From NCBI GenBank assembly GCA_016875395.1, contig VGRF01000009.1:85237-149236 (forward strand): a stretch of 64,000 nucleotides of DNA, in the 5' to 3' direction. Both the position numbers and the translations under genes were made by a program. Below, piece after piece: positions 8,335 through 16,004 of this stretch. The notes under the pieces are model-generated. The model searched no databases, was not told the origin of the DNA, and worked only from the letters and a program-made list of their open reading frames with translations. The stretch comes from Deltaproteobacteria bacterium. Its GTDB lineage: Bacteria > Myxococcota_A > UBA9160 > UBA6930. Within the stretch, counting starts at the first letter, position 1, and each line of letters starts with the position of its first letter.

Positions 8335-8647
8335 TGTTGTCGTCCTTTTTTGTCTCGAGCTCTCGGCCGCACGATGCGGTCGCTCCCGAGCTGTCCATAT
8401 GGATAACGGAAGAACGGCTTGTTGTCTATATTTTTTATAGACAAAATTTGGGCTGCTCGACAGGCTCGGCAGGGGCCAGGGCCAGGCCAGAGGACCAAGT
8501 CGATCCCTTCACCAAGGGGGCTGGTTTGAGGCGAGCTTCGCGCCCAGTGCTTGCGCCAGACCGTCGATGGCCTGCAAACCACACGGGGCTTGCTCGGTGG
8601 CGACTGCTCGTTGCCTTTGAACGCAGAACGCGAGTCGCGCTGCGAGC
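8335..8647. other. Intergenic region between dps and the light-operon promoter
   Basis: This 313-bp gap holds the operator at 8423-8443 and the leader of the 8334 operon. A weak CCCTT-CACC-AAGGG hairpin at 8505-8518 could end dps transcription. No further gene is supported. Confidence 0.5.
8423..8443. promoter_or_regulatory. CarH/LitR-type operator candidate B
   Basis: TGTCTAT-ATTTTTT-ATAGACA is a perfect 7-7-7 palindrome; it extends to TTGTCTATA/TATAGACAA if the spacer is counted as 5. It is the only AT-rich patch in the region and lies upstream of the minus-strand operon starting at 8334. Half-sites share TGTCTA with sites A and C. Confidence 0.75.
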
Positions 8648-9124
8648 TCACTCCGTGAGCATCGCGCGCAAGAACCAGGCGTTCTTCTCCAGCTCGAGCA
8701 CCGCGGCGGTGAGTAGGTCCGTGGTGTCGTCGTCGCCGAGCTCGAGGGTGACCCCGCGGGCGCTGCGCAGCCCCGCCGCGTGCTGCTCGAAGCGCTCGGC
8801 GAGCAGCTTCACGTGGACGAGATCGCGGCTCGCGGTGTGCGGGTACTCGGGCAGTCGAGAGGAGCGCGCGACGCAGCGCGCGGTGCCGTGGATCTGCGCG
8901 CCGAGTGCCACTGCCCGCTCGGCGAGCGCGTCGTTGTGCGCGGCGAGCCCGAGCGCGAACTGCTCGAACAGCGGATGGAGGGCCGCGAAGTGCGGACCCT
9001 TCACGTTCCAATGCGCGACCTTCAGCTGGCCGTGCAGGTCGAGGCCGTCGAGCACGCAGGCGTGTAATGCGGCAGCGACCTGCTCGCGGTCTTTCTCGGG
9101 AAACGGGATCGGGCTCTGGTACAT
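8648..9124 (-). CDS. dps: Dps-family ferritin-like DNA-binding protein
   Basis: The 158-residue protein shows the Dps ferroxidase signature (HGQLKVAHWNVKGPHFAALH, then LAAHNDALAERAVALG). Dps oligomers store iron and use peroxide, protecting DNA from oxidative damage. The ATG at 9122-9124 follows AAGAGGAG at 7 nt, which is better than an in-frame upstream start at 9151. It lies between two operator-controlled units, consistent with a photo-oxidative stress role, but no operator copy was seen directly upstream. Confidence 0.92.
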   Translation of the reverse strand: MYQSPIPFPEKDREQVAAALHACVLDGLDLHGQLKVAHWNVKGPHFAALHPLFEQFALGLAAHNDALAERAVALGAQIHGTARCVARSSRLPEYPHTASRDLVHVKLLAERFEQHAAGLRSARGVTLELGDDDTTDLLTAAVLELEKNAWFLRAMLTE

Positions 9125-9158
9125 GACGATCTCCTCTTCGTTCGGGCGCAAGCCGTAA

Positions 9159-9347
9159 TCAGCGTGCTTCGACGCAGGGGCGCGAGCGGCGCGCGCGCGT
9201 CGCGCTCGAAGCGCACGATCTCGCGCACGTGCTCGCGTGACCCCCGAGCTGCCGCGCGGCCTCGAACAGCGTGACGTCGTGATGCGGGCCCAATCGGTGG
9301 GCGCACGCGAGCCCCGTGATCCCTGCGCCGACGATCGCGATCTTCAT
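9159..9347 (-). pseudogene. Remnant of FAD/NAD-dependent amine-oxidase-like gene (N-terminal fragment)
   Basis: The ATG at 9347 overlaps the cfa-like stop codon (ATGA) and encodes an FAD-binding dinucleotide motif (GAGITGLACAHRLG), then LFEAARQLGGHAST, the usual start of the roughly 420-residue oxidase found with cfa and DUF1365 in LitR/CarH clusters. After about 40 residues the frame turns Arg/Ser-rich and stops at 9159. The rest of that gene and a DUF1365 gene are absent. Deletion or decay is the simplest reading. Confidence 0.7.
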
Positions 9348-10384
9348 CGCGTCGCCTCGCGCGGGCCCATCAGCACGTGGGATACCCACCACTCCTGGCC
9401 GTCGCGGTAGCCGAACAGCTCCGAGCAGCCGAGGAAGAAGAGCCGCCAGCGCTGCAGCCAGAGCCGTTCGTTCCCCGCGCCGTACGTCTCGCGGAGGATC
9501 GGCAACGCCTTGCGGGCGTTGCGATCGAGCTCGGCGAGCCAGGCGTCGCTGGTCTTGCGGTAGTGCGTCCCGCTCACGCGCCAGCGCCGGCGCACCGCGA
9601 GGTCGTCCTGAAACGCGAGCAGCCAGTCGTCGGAAGGCATCATGCCGCCCGTGAAGAAGTGGCGGCCCATCCAGTTGGCTTCGCCCTCGGTCTCGTACGG
9701 ATACGCGGCGCTGCGGTGGGCGAAGTGGTGGACGAAGAGCAGGCCGTCGGGTGCGAGCCAGCGCGCGATGCGGGCGAGCAGGGCGCCGTGGTTGCGCACG
9801 TGCTCGAACATCTCGATCGAGACGACGCGATCGAAGCGGCCCTCCGCCTCGAAGCGGTTCACGTCTTCGGTGACGACTTCGAGATTGCGCAGGCCTTCGC
9901 GGTCGGCGCGCCGCCGGATGAACTCCGCTTGGCCCTTCGAGTTCGACACGGCGAGCACGTGGGAGCCGCGGAAGTGGCTCGCGCACCAGAGCGCGAACGA
10001 GCCCCAGCCGCAGCCGAGGTCGAGCACGCGCTGCCCGTCGCGCAGCTGCGCGCGCTCGGCCGTGAGCGCGAGCATGGCGCGCTCGGCGTCTGCGAGATCC
10101 TGCGTGGTCTCGCCCCAATGTGCACAGCTGTACTTGAGGTGAGGGCCGAGCACGAGCTCGAAGAAGGCCGCGGGAACCTCGTAGTGCTGGCGGTTCGCCG
10201 CGTCCGTCGCGAGCGCGACCGGGGAACGGCGCGCGTCCGCGAGAAACGCCTGATGGCGCTCGCTCTCGCGCTCACAGTCGGCGGCTTCGATTTCGCGCAG
10301 GCGCTCGCGGAGCAGCGAACGGATGCCCGCGCGGACGACGAAGTCCGGAAGATGCCCGCGTTCGGCGAGCGATAAACCGAGCAT
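9344..10384 (-). CDS. Cyclopropane-fatty-acyl-phospholipid synthase family methyltransferase
   Basis: The 346-residue protein carries the SAM-binding motif [14 protein letters not shown], the Cfa-type [14 protein letters not shown] and LKYSCAHW segments, and [12 protein letters not shown]. Cfa relatives methylate unsaturated acyl chains of membrane phospholipids from SAM. This subfamily lies near LitR/CarH regulators in many genomes. CGAGGA precedes the ATG. It is transcribed divergently from carH with operator C between them. Confidence 0.88.
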   Translation of the reverse strand: MLGLSLAERGHLPDFVVRAGIRSLLRERLREIEAADCERESERHQAFLADARRSPVALATDAANRQHYEVPAAFFELVLGPHLKYSCAHWGETTQDLADAERAMLALTAERAQLRDGQRVLDLGCGWGSFALWCASHFRGSHVLAVSNSKGQAEFIRRRADREGLRNLEVVTEDVNRFEAEGRFDRVVSIEMFEHVRNHGALLARIARWLAPDGLLFVHHFAHRSAAYPYETEGEANWMGRHFFTGGMMPSDDWLLAFQDDLAVRRRWRVSGTHYRKTSDAWLAELDRNARKALPILRETYGAGNERLWLQRWRLFFLGCSELFGYRDGQEWWVSHVLMGPREATR

Positions 10385-10436
10385 GTTGTGGGGTCCTCGC
10401 GGAAACCAGTTGGACGTTTGCCGCCGCCTCGGATTC

Positions 10437-10457
10437 TGTCAATATTAAATCTAGACA
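10437..10457. promoter_or_regulatory. CarH/LitR-type operator candidate C (autoregulatory position)
   Basis: TGTCAAT-ATTAAAT-CTAGACA has the same 7-7-7 geometry as sites A and B with one degenerate half-site. It lies in the 100-bp gap between divergent cfa-like and carH genes, so the regulator may repress both its own gene and cfa. Confidence 0.7.
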
Positions 10458-10484
10458 GTCTCTCGAGCCCAGAGAGGAGGCGAG

Positions 10485-11447
10485 ATGCCCGCGAGGAACG
10501 AAGCCACCTACGCCCTCGGTGCGGTCTGCCGCATCACCGGTCTCTCGCCGCACGTCGTTCGGGTTTGGGAGCGGCGCTACGGAGCAATCGCGCCGCTGCG
10601 CACGCCGAAGGGCACGCGGCGCTACCGGCCGGCGGACGTGGAGCGCCTTCAGCTGCTGCGCGCGGGCGTCGAGGCGGGCCACCGCATCGGCTCGCTCGTG
10701 AGCCTCGACGACCCGACGCTGGCCGCGCTCGCACGGGCGAGCGCCGCGACCCCCGCGCAGCCCGCAGAGCCGCTCGCGCGCGCCATCGCGGCGATCGAGG
10801 CCCTTGACGCTGGCCTCGCCGAGCGAGTCATCGCGGATCAGCTGCTCTCGCTCGGTCCGGTTCGCTTCGCGCGCGAGTTCGCGCTGCCGCTGCTCGGCGC
10901 AGTCGGCACACGCTGGTTCGAGGGCAAGCTGTGCGTCGCGGCCGAGCACATGGCGTCAGCCCAGCTGCGCTCGCTGTTGGGTGCGGCGCTGCGCCCGGCC
11001 CCGCGTGCGGCCGGCGCGCCACTCGTACTCTTCGCGACGCTGCCGAGTGAGCGTCACGAGCTGGGACTCCTGATCTCGGCGCTCGTCGCGATGGGCGAGG
11101 GTGCGAGCCCGTTGTATCTCGGAGTAGAGCTGCCGCCGACCGAGCTGGCGAAGGCGGCCGAGCTTGCGAGCGCGAGCGCGCTCGTCCTCGCCGTGACGCA
11201 CGCGAGCAAGGCGACGGGGCGTGATCTCGCGGAGACGAGGTCCGCGATTCCACGCGCGACCGAGATCTGGCTCGGTGGCGCGGCCGCATCGAATCTCGAG
11301 CTGCCGCCAGGGGTGACGCTGCTCGCGACCCTCGAAGATCTCGAGCGGCAGGTACGCCGCCTCCACGAGCCACGCGCAGTTCGTGTCGTCCGCAAGGGCG
11401 CGCGCTCCGCCAAGGCCACGCGCAGCAAGCCCCCCCTGCGCGGCTAG
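10485..11447 (+). CDS. carH: MerR-family, B12-binding transcriptional regulator (CarH/LitR-type photoreceptor)
   Basis: 320 residues. A MerR winged-helix domain (about 8-75, HVVRVWERRYGAIAP) is followed by a four-helix B12-capping domain with W144, E154 and H155 (the W-x9-EH signature of adenosylcobalamin light sensors), then a Rossmann B12 domain with E189-x-H191-x-x-G194 supplying the cobalt-ligating His. Known CarH binds DNA as an AdoCbl-bound tetramer in the dark and is released by light. GAGGAGG precedes the ATG. The neighbouring palindromes make repression of cfa, folE2/SDR and the 8334 operon the likely role (inference). Confidence 0.92.
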   Translation: MPARNEATYALGAVCRITGLSPHVVRVWERRYGAIAPLRTPKGTRRYRPADVERLQLLRAGVEAGHRIGSLVSLDDPTLAALARASAATPAQPAEPLARAIAAIEALDAGLAERVIADQLLSLGPVRFAREFALPLLGAVGTRWFEGKLCVAAEHMASAQLRSLLGAALRPAPRAAGAPLVLFATLPSERHELGLLISALVAMGEGASPLYLGVELPPTELAKAAELASASALVLAVTHASKATGRDLAETRSAIPRATEIWLGGAAASNLELPPGVTLLATLEDLERQVRRLHEPRAVRVVRKGARSAKATRSKPPLRG

Positions 11448-11663
11448 TCGGCCGCGATGGCCGCGCCGCAGAGGCGGATCCAAACGAGGGTCGCGCTCAC
11501 CACGCGCGTGTTTCGAGTCCCGTCCGCCACAAAGACGACCGACTTCGAGCGCCGAGCGTGGCGCCCGAGCCGCAGCACAGTGCCTTGGGCGAAGTTGCGG
11601 CGCATGTTGTGCCCCGGCGCGGTGCGCGATCACCGAGCCATCTCACTCGCTGCGGAGAACGCG

Positions 11664-12563
11664 ATGCAGTTCATGCTCCAGTACCCCGACTTCCATGGCG
11701 CGGGCGGCGACATGCTCGATGCGGGCAGCGTCGCCGAGATCGCAGTCGCCGCGGAGCGCGCGGGCTTCGGCGGCCTCGCGTTCACCGAGCATCCTGCGCC
11801 GGGTGCGCGGTGGCTCGCGGCTGGCGGGCACCAGGCTCTCGATCCGTTCGTCGCGCTCGGCGGCGCCGCCACGGTGACGACGCGCATTCGGCTCCTCACG
11901 TACCTGACGGTCGTCCCGTACCGAAACCCGCTGCTCCTCGCGAAGTCCGCGGCGACCGTCGATCGCCTCTCGAATGGGCGCTTCATCTTGGGCGCCGGCG
12001 CTGGCTACTTGAAGGGCGAGTTCGCCGCGCTCGGCGCCGACTTCGATGAGCGCAACGCCAGCTTCGACGAAGCGCTCGACATCCTGCCGCTCTCGTGGCG
12101 CGGCGAACCCTTCAGTTATCAGGGCAAGCGCTTCAGCGCGCGCGACGTGCAGGTGTTGCCGAAGCCCGCGCAGCAGCCGATTCCGATCTGGCTCGGCGGC
12201 AACTCGAAGGCGACGCTGCGCCGCGTCGCCGAGCGCTGCCAAGGCTGGATGCCGCTCGTCGGCCCCGCAGAGCTGTTCAAGACCGCGCGCACCGCTAACG
12301 CCGGATCGCACGGCGACATCGCGGCCACGATGCATGCGTTGCGAGGGGCCGCGGCGCAGCGCGGCGCCACGCTCGATCTGGCGCTCCCGTACAGCGTGGC
12401 CGATGTCGCGAAGTCTCTCGCCGATGGGGACCGCCACCGCGAAGCCTTCGCGCACCTCGCCGAGATCGGCGCGACCTGGCTGATCGTCACGCTCCGCTCG
12501 GCGCCGCGCGAAGCCGTGCTCGACTTCATCGCCGCGTTCGGCGAGACGCATCTCGGCCGCTGA
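11664..12563 (+). CDS. Luciferase-like (LLM class) flavin/F420-dependent oxidoreductase
   Basis: The 299-residue TIM-barrel protein has LLM family motifs: AERAGFGGLAFTEHP near the N-terminus, VDRLSNGRFILGAGAGYLKG, and PIPIWLGGNSKATLRR. These enzymes use FMNH2 or F420; the substrate cannot be told from sequence. The ATG at 11664 with GGAG upstream was chosen; the frame extends upstream to 11457 but that part shows no conservation features. The 216 bp between carH and this start contain nothing else recognisable. Confidence 0.85.
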   Translation: MQFMLQYPDFHGAGGDMLDAGSVAEIAVAAERAGFGGLAFTEHPAPGARWLAAGGHQALDPFVALGGAATVTTRIRLLTYLTVVPYRNPLLLAKSAATVDRLSNGRFILGAGAGYLKGEFAALGADFDERNASFDEALDILPLSWRGEPFSYQGKRFSARDVQVLPKPAQQPIPIWLGGNSKATLRRVAERCQGWMPLVGPAELFKTARTANAGSHGDIAATMHALRGAAAQRGATLDLALPYSVADVAKSLADGDRHREAFAHLAEIGATWLIVTLRSAPREAVLDFIAAFGETHLGR

Positions 12564-12750
12564 GCGCGGTCCCGCTGTGACTCATCGCGAGCGGTGCTCC
12601 ATGCGCTCCACCTCGCTGAAGGGCTCGCGCGCGTCGAGCACTGGTTTCGCGTCGAGCGGTGCAGACGCGCGCGCGGATACCGCGGCGCCCGGTGCGCATC
12701 TTGCACGACTCCGGCGTCGTTCCGGGCGCGTGCGGCGGGCTGCCCCGCTT

Positions 12751-12774
12751 CTCCTCGGAGCGAGACCCGAGGAG
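12751..12774 (+). promoter_or_regulatory. Hairpin sequestering the modA ribosome-binding site
   Basis: CTCCTCGG (12751-12758) pairs perfectly with CCGAGGAG (12767-12774) around an 8-nt loop. The 3' arm contains the GAGGAG Shine-Dalgarno of modA (ATG at 12780), so folding would block initiation. Confidence 0.5.
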
Positions 12775-12779
12775 CCCCA

Positions 12780-13583
12780 ATGAGACGCATTTGGCTGGCC
12801 GCGCTGATCTCACTCTCGCTCTCCGCGTGCGGGGACGCGCGATCCGCTGGGGAGGCTCCGGCCGAGGCCGCGTCCGCACCTGACCTCGGCGCGCACCGCG
12901 TCGACGTGTGCGCGACCGCCTCGCTGCGGAGCGCATTCGAGGCGATCGCACGCGCGTACGAGGCGCAGCACGCGGGTGCGGAGGTGGCGCTGCGCTTCGC
13001 GGGCAGCGCCGAGCTGCTCGCCGCGCTGAATGCGGGCGAGCCGTGCGACGTGGTCGCGTTCGCGGACAGCTCCGCGATGTCGCGGGCGGTGGGCGCGGGG
13101 CAGATCGCGGTGGGCAGCCCCGCCGAGCTCGCGCGCAATCGCATCGCGATCGCCGTGGCACGGGGCAACCCGAAGGGCATCGCGCACGTCTCCGACCTCG
13201 CGCGCCCGGGCGTGCGCGTCGCGCTCGGCGCTAAGAGCGCGTCGATCGGGCACCACGCGCGCTGGGTGCTCTCGCGCGCCAAGGTGGCGGTGAAGCCCGT
13301 GGCGGAGGTCGCCACCGCGGACGAGGTCTATGCGCGCGTCGCGAGCGGCGAAGCGGATGCGGGCATCGTCTACACGACGACCTTCCTCGGCGCAGAGCCC
13401 GCGCTGGAGCGCGTCGACCTCCCGGCGGAGGAGAACACGCCCGCGCTCTATTCGATCGCGGTCGTGCGCGAGCCGCGCGAGAAGCTCGGCGCCGAGGCGT
13501 TCCGCGCGTTTGCGCTCGCCGCCGAAGGGCAGCGCTTGTTAGGGGAGGCGGGCTTCCTGCCGATCGGCGCGAAGCGGGACTAG
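12780..13583 (+). CDS. modA: Molybdate ABC transporter substrate-binding lipoprotein (ModA family)
   Basis: 267 residues with a lipoprotein signal (lipobox LSAC, Cys at about residue 17), then a type II periplasmic binding domain: VCATASLRSAFEAIARAY, GSAELLAALNAGEPCDVVAFAD, GIVYTTTFL near the C-terminus. ModA binds molybdate or tungstate outside the membrane. No modB or modC permease or ATPase gene is nearby, so it is an orphan here. It overlaps the convergent EthD gene by 4 bp. Confidence 0.85.
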   Translation: MRRIWLAALISLSLSACGDARSAGEAPAEAASAPDLGAHRVDVCATASLRSAFEAIARAYEAQHAGAEVALRFAGSAELLAALNAGEPCDVVAFADSSAMSRAVGAGQIAVGSPAELARNRIAIAVARGNPKGIAHVSDLARPGVRVALGAKSASIGHHARWVLSRAKVAVKPVAEVATADEVYARVASGEADAGIVYTTTFLGAEPALERVDLPAEENTPALYSIAVVREPREKLGAEAFRAFALAAEGQRLLGEAGFLPIGAKRD

Positions 13584-14320
13584 AGCCCGGCGCCCGGGAT
13601 CCCGACCATCTCCGTCCCGCTCGTGAACAGGAGCGACTTCTCGGCGTCGAGGAAGCGCTCGATCCCGTCGGGCTTCATCTCGCTCTGCGCCTTCGCGACC
13701 GCTTCCGCGCTCGGCATCCACAGCTCCGTGTGCGCGCCGAACTCCTCGTTCACGGGATCGACGCTGAACGCCACGACGTAGCGCGCGCAGCCCGCGCGCG
13801 TGAGCGCGCCCACGGAGCCAGGCGCGTGGACTTCGAGGTAGTGGCGCACGAACGCGTCGCGATCGGCGCCGGGCTTCGTCTTCAGCAGGTACGTGAGCTT
13901 GTGGAAGCCCGAGCGCGTGAACGGGAACGGCTCGTTCAGAGTGTTCGGGGTCACGGCGAGCGCGCCGTCGATCACGACGTGCTCGCGCACCATCCACGGC
14001 ATGTACGGCATGGCCTTTTGCTGGAACGTGTCGGCCGGCTTCGTGCCGTGCGGCTCCTTCGGCTTCGGCAGATTGATCTTCCACCACAGCTGCGCGATGC
14101 CGTCCCACGCGGGCGCAGCTTGCGCCGGCGCGTCGAACAGCGTCGCGATGTAGCGATGCGCGTGCGGTTGCCCCGCGAGCGCGGCGCCGGCCATCGACTT
14201 CACGACGGCGGGCATGTGATTCGCGAACCAGTTCGCGACCAGCTCGTCGCGCGTGACGCCGGGGCGGCGCCGGATCAGCACGTTCATGCGATAGCCGGGC
14301 GTGGGTTCGAGAGCGCGCAT
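13580..14320 (-). CDS. EthD-domain protein (tandem repeat)
   Basis: 246 residues with two ferredoxin-like EthD-type halves, each beginning with a strand and R/K-P-G-x-x-x-x-x-F/L pattern: MNVLIRRRPGVTRDELVANW and LTYLLKTKPGADRDAFVRHY. EthD domains occur in small dimeric enzymes or accessory proteins of xenobiotic and polyketide metabolism; no reaction can be assigned. The ATG at 14320 follows GGAGG; an upstream in-frame start (14347) lacks one. Confidence 0.75.
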   Translation of the reverse strand: MRALEPTPGYRMNVLIRRRPGVTRDELVANWFANHMPAVVKSMAGAALAGQPHAHRYIATLFDAPAQAAPAWDGIAQLWWKINLPKPKEPHGTKPADTFQQKAMPYMPWMVREHVVIDGALAVTPNTLNEPFPFTRSGFHKLTYLLKTKPGADRDAFVRHYLEVHAPGSVGALTRAGCARYVVAFSVDPVNEEFGAHTELWMPSAEAVAKAQSEMKPDGIERFLDAEKSLLFTSGTEMVGIPGAGL

Positions 14321-14373
14321 TCGGTCGCCTCCGCGTGGGAAGCGCACGCTAGATCGCGGGCGCGCAGCTCTGC

Positions 14374-14404
14374 ACGCTCACACGCCCTCGGCGAGCGTGA
14401 GCGT
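14374..14404. terminator. Inverted repeat between the EthD and HExxH genes
   Basis: ACGCTCAC (14374-14381) and GTGAGCGT (14397-14404) form an 8-bp stem with a 15-nt loop just after the stop of the HExxH/TPR gene on the minus strand. There is no T-run, so terminator function is uncertain. Confidence 0.3.
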
Positions 14405-14429
14405 CACCTCGCGGGTCGCTGAGCTCGTG

Positions 14430-15941
14430 TCACTCGCTTGCCGGAGCTGGCGGCTTCCCGCGCGCCGAATCGCCCGCGAGCTGCGTCTCGACCTCGGCGA
14501 GCAGCTTCCCGAGGTCGTCGTCCGACTCCAAGTGGCTCCACGCGATCAGGCGCTGAAGAATCGGCCGGGCTTTGGCGGGCTGCTTCGCGGCGACGTAGGC
14601 CTGCGCGAGGTGCTGCTGAATCGTCTTCTGCGAGGGCAGCAGCTGGTGCGCGATCTCGAGCGAATCCACCGCCTTTTGCGGGTCGCTGTCTTCGAGCAGG
14701 TACGTGTACCCGTTCTGATGGAGCGTCTCCGGGTTGTCGGGATTCAGCTTGTAGCTCCGGAAGAAGTGCCGGCGCGCTTCTGTGATGAATGCCGCTCTCT
14801 TCGCAGCTTCCTTTTCTCGCACCGCACGGAACAGGAAGTACTCGCCGTAATCGAGCTCGTGATTCGCCTCATTCGGCTCGAGCGCGATCGCGCGTTCGTA
14901 GCCGCTCACAGCTTCGTCCCAGCGCGATTCGTCACGCGCGATGTCGTCCATCCCGACGAGCGCGAGCGCGTTGTTCGGGTTCAGCGCGAGGGCAGCGCCG
15001 AAGAGTTCGCGCGCGGTCTTGCGCTCGCCGCGAATGAGCGCTGTCAGCGCGATTCCGGCCGTGACGGCATCAGGCTCCGCAGGCTTGATCGTCACGTTCG
15101 CTGGTGTAAGCGGTGTGTGAAGCGTCGTCGTCCAGTACTGCGCCTTCCTCGCGTAGCTCACGAGTGTGCGCGCCAGCGCCGACACCTTCAGCCCGAAGGC
15201 GCGCTCGAAGGCCTCCGCCGGCGGCGTGCCCGCTTCCGTGAGCTTCAGGTACTCCGTGATATGCGCCACGCTGTTCGCGCCGGGCCGCCCGATCATCAGG
15301 TAGTGGACCAGGAACCACGACTGCGCGTAGAACATGTGCATCCGGTCGCGCCCGAACTCGCGCTGATTTCGTGACTCGATGATCGCCCGAAACGGGAGCC
15401 ACGCGGAGTTGTTGAGCGACGACGCGCGCCACTCGAGAGAGTTCCCGTACTCGAAGGACGTGCCGTCCGGGCTGACGGTCAAAGTCGAGAGCAGCTCTGC
15501 GAAGCCATCGTCGAGCCATGGCGGGAAGAGCTGCGCGCCCTGGTTGCGCAGCAAGAAGTGCAGATACTCGTGCTTCAGCACTTCGTCGGTCTTCTTGCCT
15601 TGTGGGAGGAGCATCGCGTAGTTCGCGCGCATGCCCGGCAAGAACCAGCCCACCGCGCCTTGCTTGAAGCCGAGCGCGGGCATGGCTTTTGGGAGCACGT
15701 AGATCTTCGTCGGGATGCGCTCGTCGAAACGCCGGATGCTGGTGAGGCCGGGTACGACTTCGCGGAAGTGCTCGAGCGAGACGATCAACTCGCGGGTTTT
15801 GTCTTCGTCGAGTGCGCTCTGCACGATGAAGTGCTCGCTGCGCGCCTCGAGCCAAGGGTACTCCCACAACTCCTTGGCTTCCGCCGCCGCGGCGAGACAC
15901 AGCGCGAGCCCGACCGACGCAAGCGGTGTTAGGTGACGCAT
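14430..15941 (-). CDS. Secreted HExxH metallopeptidase-like protein with C-terminal TPR repeats
   Basis: 503 residues with a Sec signal peptide (hydrophobic LASVGLALCLAAAAEA). The gluzincin-like motif HEYLH is at residues 124-128, followed by WLDDGFAELLST, where the downstream Glu could be the third zinc ligand (DUF1570-like layout). From about residue 300 TPR-like repeats appear (ALALNPNNALALVGMDDIA, AIALEPNEANHELDYGEY). Likely an exported zinc peptidase or peptidase-derived protein; substrate unknown. It is divergent from the PhyH-type gene, with a 63-bp gap. Confidence 0.75.
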   Translation of the reverse strand: MRHLTPLASVGLALCLAAAAEAKELWEYPWLEARSEHFIVQSALDEDKTRELIVSLEHFREVVPGLTSIRRFDERIPTKIYVLPKAMPALGFKQGAVGWFLPGMRANYAMLLPQGKKTDEVLKHEYLHFLLRNQGAQLFPPWLDDGFAELLSTLTVSPDGTSFEYGNSLEWRASSLNNSAWLPFRAIIESRNQREFGRDRMHMFYAQSWFLVHYLMIGRPGANSVAHITEYLKLTEAGTPPAEAFERAFGLKVSALARTLVSYARKAQYWTTTLHTPLTPANVTIKPAEPDAVTAGIALTALIRGERKTARELFGAALALNPNNALALVGMDDIARDESRWDEAVSGYERAIALEPNEANHELDYGEYFLFRAVREKEAAKRAAFITEARRHFFRSYKLNPDNPETLHQNGYTYLLEDSDPQKAVDSLEIAHQLLPSQKTIQQHLAQAYVAAKQPAKARPILQRLIAWSHLESDDDLGKLLAEVETQLAGDSARGKPPAPASE

Positions 15942-16004
15942 ACCGCCAGCATATTCCCACACGCGCGCCGCGGCAGCGTATCCTCGCGCGCCGAGGAGGC
16001 CCGC

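Noticed and set aside
11457..11663. N-terminal extension of the luciferase-like oxidoreductase
   Set aside because: The extension has no conserved features, while the ATG at 11664 has a ribosome site and starts exactly where the family fold begins.
12564..12779. Moco or other known riboswitch upstream of modA
   Set aside because: No known riboswitch core could be recognised by eye; only the ribosome-site hairpin is supported.
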